NCBI GenBank assembly: GCA_002479645.1
Contig: DLOO01000060.1
Coordinates: 4,794-13,197, forward strand
DNA: 8,404 nucleotides
Direction: 5' to 3'
Source of the DNA: Lachnoclostridium sp. UBA7482
GTDB taxonomy: Bacteria > Bacillota > Clostridia > Lachnospirales > Lachnospiraceae
Of this stretch, positions 5,301 through 8,404 are shown in pieces. A program made the position numbers and the translations under genes. Position 1 is the first letter of the stretch; each line of letters starts with the position of its first letter. The notes below the pieces were generated by a model that did not search any database, was not told the DNA's origin, and saw nothing but the letters and a program-made list of their open reading frames with translations.

Positions 5301-6464
5301 TTAACGTCTCTCCCAGCCCGGATTCTGTTTCCGAAGCTTTTCTACATACTCTTTAATCTTTTCTGCGGCGTAATCAACCTGTTCACGCGTATTTTGCCAG
5401 GATAAAGTAAAACGGATGGAGCCTTCCAGCCAGGCCTGTGACAATCCCATTGCCTTCAGCACGTGCGAAGGCTCGCTGCTTGCCGAGCTGCAGGCGGAAC
5501 CGCCGGAGCAATGAATCCCCGCCATATCCAGAAATACCAAAAGCGAACTTGCCTGAATCCCCAGAAAGCTGACGTTCAAGATGCCGGGCAGGCACTCCTC
5601 GGCGTCACCGTTTCGCTGACACCGGGGCACTTCATTCAGCAAACGATTTGCAAAATAATCCCTCAGTTCGCGCACATGGTTCTCGCGTTCTTCTCTCCCC
5701 GCATCGGCAATTTCAAGTGCTTTTGCCATTCCTACGATTCCGGGAACATTTTCGGTACCGGAGCGAAGCTGCTGTTCCTGCGCACCACCGTGCATCAGCG
5801 GGGTCAATACGGTTCCCTCCTTCATGTATAGGAAGCCAATCCCCTTGGGGCCGCCGAATTTGTGTGCAGATGCCGTCAAAAAGGTGATGCCGGAAGCGTC
5901 CATGCGCTCTTCAAAATGCCCGATTGCCTGTACGGCGTCGGTATGAAATGCAATTCCGCGCTTGTGTGCGATTTCCGCAATCTCCCCAATCGGAGCAAGC
6001 GTTCCAACCTCATTGTTCGCGTACATAATACTAATCAAAAACGTATCCGGCCGGATGGCGCGATTCAAATCAACAAGGGAAATGCCCCCCTTCTCATCCA
6101 CCGGCAAATACGTAACATCAAATCCAAGCTGCTCCACAAACCGGCAGGTGTGCAGCACCGCATGATGTTCAATTGCCGTCGTGATGATATGCCCCTTTTT
6201 TTTCAGTCTGCCGAAGCAGGAGCCCTTAATAACCCAGTTGTCGCCTTCCGTTCCTCCGGAGGTAAAAAATATCTCCGTGGGCTTGCAGTGCAAAAGCTCC
6301 GCGATCTTCATACGCGCTTCCGTAACCGCCTTTTTGGCATGTAAGCCCCTCTCATGAAGGCTGGACGGATTGCCGTATTCTTCCGTAAAATACGGCAGCA
6401 TTGCCTCAACAACAAGCGGATCTGTCAGTGTTGTGGCCGCATGATCAAAATATATATTTTCCAC
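5301..6464 (-). CDS. Cysteine desulfurase, group I (NifS/IscS type)
   Basis: 387 aa, the usual length. A PLP enzyme that converts L-cysteine to L-alanine while holding sulfur as a cysteine persulfide for Fe-S clusters, tRNA thiolation or other uses. Seen: N-terminal YFDHAATT and YGNPSSLHERG; SGGTEGDN (69-76); H101 in IEHHAV; NNEVGT (150-155); D176 and Q179 in HTDAVQAIG; the PLP lysine K202 in SAHKFGGPKG; RSGTENVPGIVG (234-245); the catalytic C325 in HCSGGSACSSAS; and IRFTLSW near 350-356. The GTG start at 6464 is supported by AGGAGG at 6471-6476 with a 6-nt spacer; no ATG competes. It has its own promoter and appears monocistronic, with no IscU, ThiI or MnmA neighbour, so its sulfur acceptor cannot be read from context. 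nifS or iscS are both plausible names. Confidence 0.94.
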   Translation of the reverse strand: MENIYFDHAATTLTDPLVVEAMLPYFTEEYGNPSSLHERGLHAKKAVTEARMKIAELLHCKPTEIFFTSGGTEGDNWVIKGSCFGRLKKKGHIITTAIEHHAVLHTCRFVEQLGFDVTYLPVDEKGGISLVDLNRAIRPDTFLISIMYANNEVGTLAPIGEIAEIAHKRGIAFHTDAVQAIGHFEERMDASGITFLTASAHKFGGPKGIGFLYMKEGTVLTPLMHGGAQEQQLRSGTENVPGIVGMAKALEIADAGREERENHVRELRDYFANRLLNEVPRCQRNGDAEECLPGILNVSFLGIQASSLLVFLDMAGIHCSGGSACSSASSEPSHVLKAMGLSQAWLEGSIRFTLSWQNTREQVDYAAEKIKEYVEKLRKQNPGWERR

Positions 6465-6470
6465 GGATTC

Positions 6471-6476
6471 CCTCCT
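6471..6476 (-). promoter_or_regulatory. Strong ribosome binding site for a GTG start
   Basis: AGGAGG on the minus strand, 6 nt before GTG 6464. A full-consensus site that settles the non-ATG start of the cysteine desulfurase. Confidence 0.85.
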
Positions 6477-6495
6477 AATTTATCAAGTATTTTTT

Positions 6496-6525
6496 ATTGT
6501 ATGCGGTTTATGTAAAGGTTGCCAA
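6496..6525 (-). promoter_or_regulatory. Predicted sigma-A promoter of the cysteine desulfurase
   Basis: On the minus strand, TTGGCA (6520-6525) as -35, an 18-nt spacer, and TACAAT (6496-6501) as -10; each is 5 of 6 to consensus. Transcription would start near 6489, about 25 nt before the GTG, with the ribosome binding site in between. Confidence 0.6.
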
Positions 6526-6647
6526 TAGGAACGCTTCACAAAATTTTCATTGACGACGGATTCTGTTTTCTCATTATCATAGTATCATCAGTTGCATAAT
6601 ACTATAACATCCCGCCTATCCGTTGTCTACATTTATCCCACTTCTCT

Positions 6648-6676
6648 GCATAATGCCGCCCGCAAAGACATACAGA
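6648..6676 (+). promoter_or_regulatory. Candidate sigma-E (sporulation) promoter of the SpoVB-like gene
   Basis: GCATAAT (6648-6654), a 14-nt spacer, then CATACAGA (6669-6676). The Bacillus subtilis sigma-E consensus is close to KMATATT, 14-15 nt, CATACAHT, so the -35 matches at 6 of 7, the CATACA core is exact and the spacing fits; the last two bases of the -10 do not fit. B. subtilis spoVB is known to be sigma-E dependent. Transcription would start near 6683, about 20 nt before the TTG start, leaving room for the GGGGG site. Confidence 0.45.
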
Positions 6677-6693
6677 TAAAATGAACACCTTCC

Positions 6694-6698
6694 GGGGG
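6694..6698 (+). promoter_or_regulatory. Atypical ribosome binding site for a TTG start
   Basis: GGGGG, 5 nt before TTG 6704. It is the only ribosome-binding-like element for this gene. The upstream frame is closed by TAA at 6677-6679 with no other start codon, so the TTG is the sole candidate that keeps the first membrane helix. Confidence 0.6.
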
Positions 6699-6703
6699 TT
6701 TCC

Positions 6704-8281
6704 TTGAAGAATAAATTATTATGCGGTACCATCATTCTGACGGCTGCGGGTTTCCTATCCCGTCTGTTGGGCTTTTTTTATAAAATTTATCTTGCCGGTA
6801 CGATGTCCGAGGAACGAATGGGTCTTTATCAGCTCCTGTTTCCCGTATACGGCCTCTGCTTTACCGTCTATGCCTCCGGCATCCAGACCGGAATCAGCAA
6901 GCGCGTTGCAGAGACCAATGCTATGCATGAAGGGGAAATGAACAAGTCCCATCCATCCGCGGGCTGCATTCTTTGCACCGGGCTGCTGCTTTCCCTGCCG
7001 CTATCGCTGCTTCTTTCCGCATTGGTCTACTTTGGCGCAGATTTCCTGGCGTTAAGAATCCTAAACGCACCGGCAACAGCACCATCCTTGCGAATCCTTT
7101 CGTTTATGTTTCCGTTTTGCAGCATCACAGCCTGCCTAAACGGTTACTACTATGGCGCCAAAAGAGCCGGTGTTCCGGCCGGCACCCAGCTGTTTGAACA
7201 GGTTGTCCGAATTTCCTTTGTTATGTTGTGCGGAATCCTCGCTCCGACACTTTTTCCGGACGTCAATGGTGAATTATCGTGTGAGCGTGCAGCCGCAGGT
7301 ATCGCTGTCGGCGAAATTGCTTCCTGCGTTGTCAGCCTGCTGTGCCTGCTCCTGCCCCAAAAAGACGCTGCGGCAAACTCAGACAAGACCGTCGACGCCA
7401 GTCCCCTTGCAGCGCCTGTAAGCTCACCAATGCCCTCAAACCGTTTTTCCCCGATTCTGCAGATTGCCGTTCCCCTGACTGCCAACCATCTCATATTGAG
7501 TCTTCTGCACAGCTACGAAACTATATTGATTCCGGAATTACTTGTTCGGGGCGGCCTGAACACCTCCCAGGCGCTCGGCACGCTCGGTGTCGTAAACGGT
7601 ATGGTAATGCCATTTTTACTTTTTCCAACCGCCATTACCAGCGCGCTGGCCATTCTCCTGCTACCGACCGTTTCCGAAATCTATGTTTCCGGAAAAAAGA
7701 TTCTTCTGCAGGTTACGATTCGCACAACCCTGCGTGCCACCTTTCTGCTTGGCATCCTGACTTCGGGCATTTTTCTTTGCTTCGGGCAGTCTCTGTGTAA
7801 TTTATTTTTCCAAAATCAACATGCCGGTACCTGCCTGCGGCAATTTGCGTTATTATGCCCGATTTTATATGCAACTCAGACAACCGGGAGCATCTTAAAC
7901 GGACTCACAAAAACAAATCTGACCTTCCGAAATTCCGTGCTGAGTTGTATCGTCCGATTACTGCTTCAGGTTATTTTAATTCCCCGGCTGCTGCTGACCG
8001 GGTATTTGCTGGCGTCCTTTTTTGGCACCCTGCTCCCGTTATTTCTGGACCTGTGGGCTCTGAGGAAGGAGGGGCTGCTTCGGTTTGACGTCCGGAATTC
8101 GCTTGTAAGACCGACTCTTGTTACCCTCCTGCTTCTTACGGTATTTTCTCCGTTAAATGCATTGCTCGAGGGACGATCCCTGAAAAGTTTCGTCCTGCTG
8201 GCTGTATTTGCAGGATGCTACTGTACTCTTTTTCTTCTGCTTCAGGGAATGCTTCGGAAAAGAAAAAGATCCCTGCCGTAG
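6704..8281 (+). CDS. spoVB: SpoVB/MurJ-like polysaccharide or lipid II flippase (MOP superfamily)
   Basis: 525 aa, polytopic, with about 14 predicted helices by eye (near 8-28, 41-60, 88-110, 128-148, 165-183, 196-217, 250-275, 296-320, 342-360, 378-398, 410-428, 432-452, 467-483, 492-515), as expected for the MVF/PST flippase family. The N-terminus ILTAAGFLSRLLGFFYKIYL followed by GLYQLLFPVYG and GIQTGISKRVAE is the signature of the SpoVB group. Family members move lipid-linked cell-wall precursors across the membrane; SpoVB acts in cortex formation during sporulation. A polar, Ser/Pro/Ala-rich loop (about 218-248) separates the two halves. TTG start at 6704 with GGGGG 5 nt upstream; the next Met (residue 34) would remove helix 1. 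Monocistronic and divergent from the cysteine desulfurase, with a possible sigma-E promoter. Clostridia often carry several SpoVB-like paralogues, so the sporulation role is likely but unproven; an exopolysaccharide flippase is the alternative. Confidence 0.85.
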   Translation: MKNKLLCGTIILTAAGFLSRLLGFFYKIYLAGTMSEERMGLYQLLFPVYGLCFTVYASGIQTGISKRVAETNAMHEGEMNKSHPSAGCILCTGLLLSLPLSLLLSALVYFGADFLALRILNAPATAPSLRILSFMFPFCSITACLNGYYYGAKRAGVPAGTQLFEQVVRISFVMLCGILAPTLFPDVNGELSCERAAAGIAVGEIASCVVSLLCLLLPQKDAAANSDKTVDASPLAAPVSSPMPSNRFSPILQIAVPLTANHLILSLLHSYETILIPELLVRGGLNTSQALGTLGVVNGMVMPFLLFPTAITSALAILLLPTVSEIYVSGKKILLQVTIRTTLRATFLLGILTSGIFLCFGQSLCNLFFQNQHAGTCLRQFALLCPILYATQTTGSILNGLTKTNLTFRNSVLSCIVRLLLQVILIPRLLLTGYLLASFFGTLLPLFLDLWALRKEGLLRFDVRNSLVRPTLVTLLLLTVFSPLNALLEGRSLKSFVLLAVFAGCYCTLFLLLQGMLRKRKRSLP

Positions 8282-8295
8282 GACGTCTCCTCACC

Positions 8296-8334
8296 TGCCG
8301 TCATACGGCAAACGGGATGCTGTCAAAACGACAG
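8296..8334 (+). other. Two short hairpins downstream of the SpoVB-like gene
   Basis: TGCCGT (8296-8301) with ACGGCA (8305-8310), and CTGTC (8320-8324) with GACAG (8330-8334). Both lack a following T-run, so they are not typical terminators. They may be 3' structure or chance. Confidence 0.3.
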
Positions 8335-8359
8335 GGACACTCTAATTTGCAGTCATTTC

Positions 8360-8380
8360 ACTTCCCATTAGGAAGTTTCT
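8360..8380 (+). terminator. Weak candidate terminator after the SpoVB-like gene
   Basis: ACTTCC (8360-8365), a 5-nt loop, GGAAGT (8371-8376), then TTCT. The stem is short and the U-tract poor. It is the only terminator-like element before the window ends; the real one may lie beyond. Confidence 0.3.
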
Positions 8381-8404
8381 CCGAAAAATTAAGGATTATA
8401 CGGG

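Noticed and set aside
6550..6580. TTGACG-N19-TATCAT as a sigma-A promoter for the SpoVB-like gene
   Set aside because: The spacer is too long and the leader would exceed 100 nt; the sigma-E-like site closer to the start is a better fit, though this is not excluded.
6681..6707. 8-codon frame whose TGA overlaps the TTG start of the SpoVB-like gene
   Set aside because: No ribosome binding site precedes it, and under the sigma-E-like promoter the transcript would start at or after its ATG.

Overview
The window reads as a chromosomal segment of a Gram-positive, probably spore-forming member of the Clostridia; a Lachnospiraceae-type genome is my best guess. The support is an RqcH/NFACT protein, a PHP-type histidinol phosphatase, a SpoVB-family flippase with a sigma-E-like promoter, a LytTR response regulator, a lipobox lipoprotein, AGGAGG-type ribosome binding sites and intrinsic terminators. 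This is inference from gene content; no rRNA or tRNA is present to settle it.

Layout. (1) Positions 2-1877, + strand: the 3' part of rqcH (its 5' end lies outside the window), followed after 7 nt by a PHP-family histidinol phosphatase, closed by a strong hairpin terminator at 1901-1952. (2) Positions 1974-5200: a visibly AT-richer accessory block. A minus-strand pair encodes an M15-type metallopeptidase with an N-terminal copper-amine-oxidase-like domain (3129-4103) and, 21 bp downstream, a lipoprotein with a Pro/Thr linker (1974-3107). Divergent from this pair is an unpaired LytTR-family response regulator (4436-5200) with its own terminator (5241-5292). (3) Positions 5301-6464, minus strand: a group I cysteine desulfurase with its own promoter. 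(4) Positions 6704-8281, + strand: a 14-helix SpoVB/MurJ-like flippase. The last ~120 bp hold only weak hairpins.

The most interesting region is the 332-bp gap between the metallopeptidase and response-regulator genes. On the minus strand it carries two 9-bp elements, ACCGTTTGT and ACCGTTCAT. Both fit the published AgrA/LytTR consensus and their starts are 21 bp apart. They end about 10 bp upstream of the -35 position of a promoter that has a perfect TATAAT but no recognisable -35. This is the expected layout of a LytTR-activated promoter, so the window itself suggests a small regulon: an orphan LytTR regulator switching on a cell-wall peptidase plus a surface lipoprotein. The peptidase has no signal peptide, which raises the question of how it would reach peptidoglycan. 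The flanking genes (translation rescue, histidine synthesis, sulfur transfer, sporulation/envelope) look like ordinary core genes.
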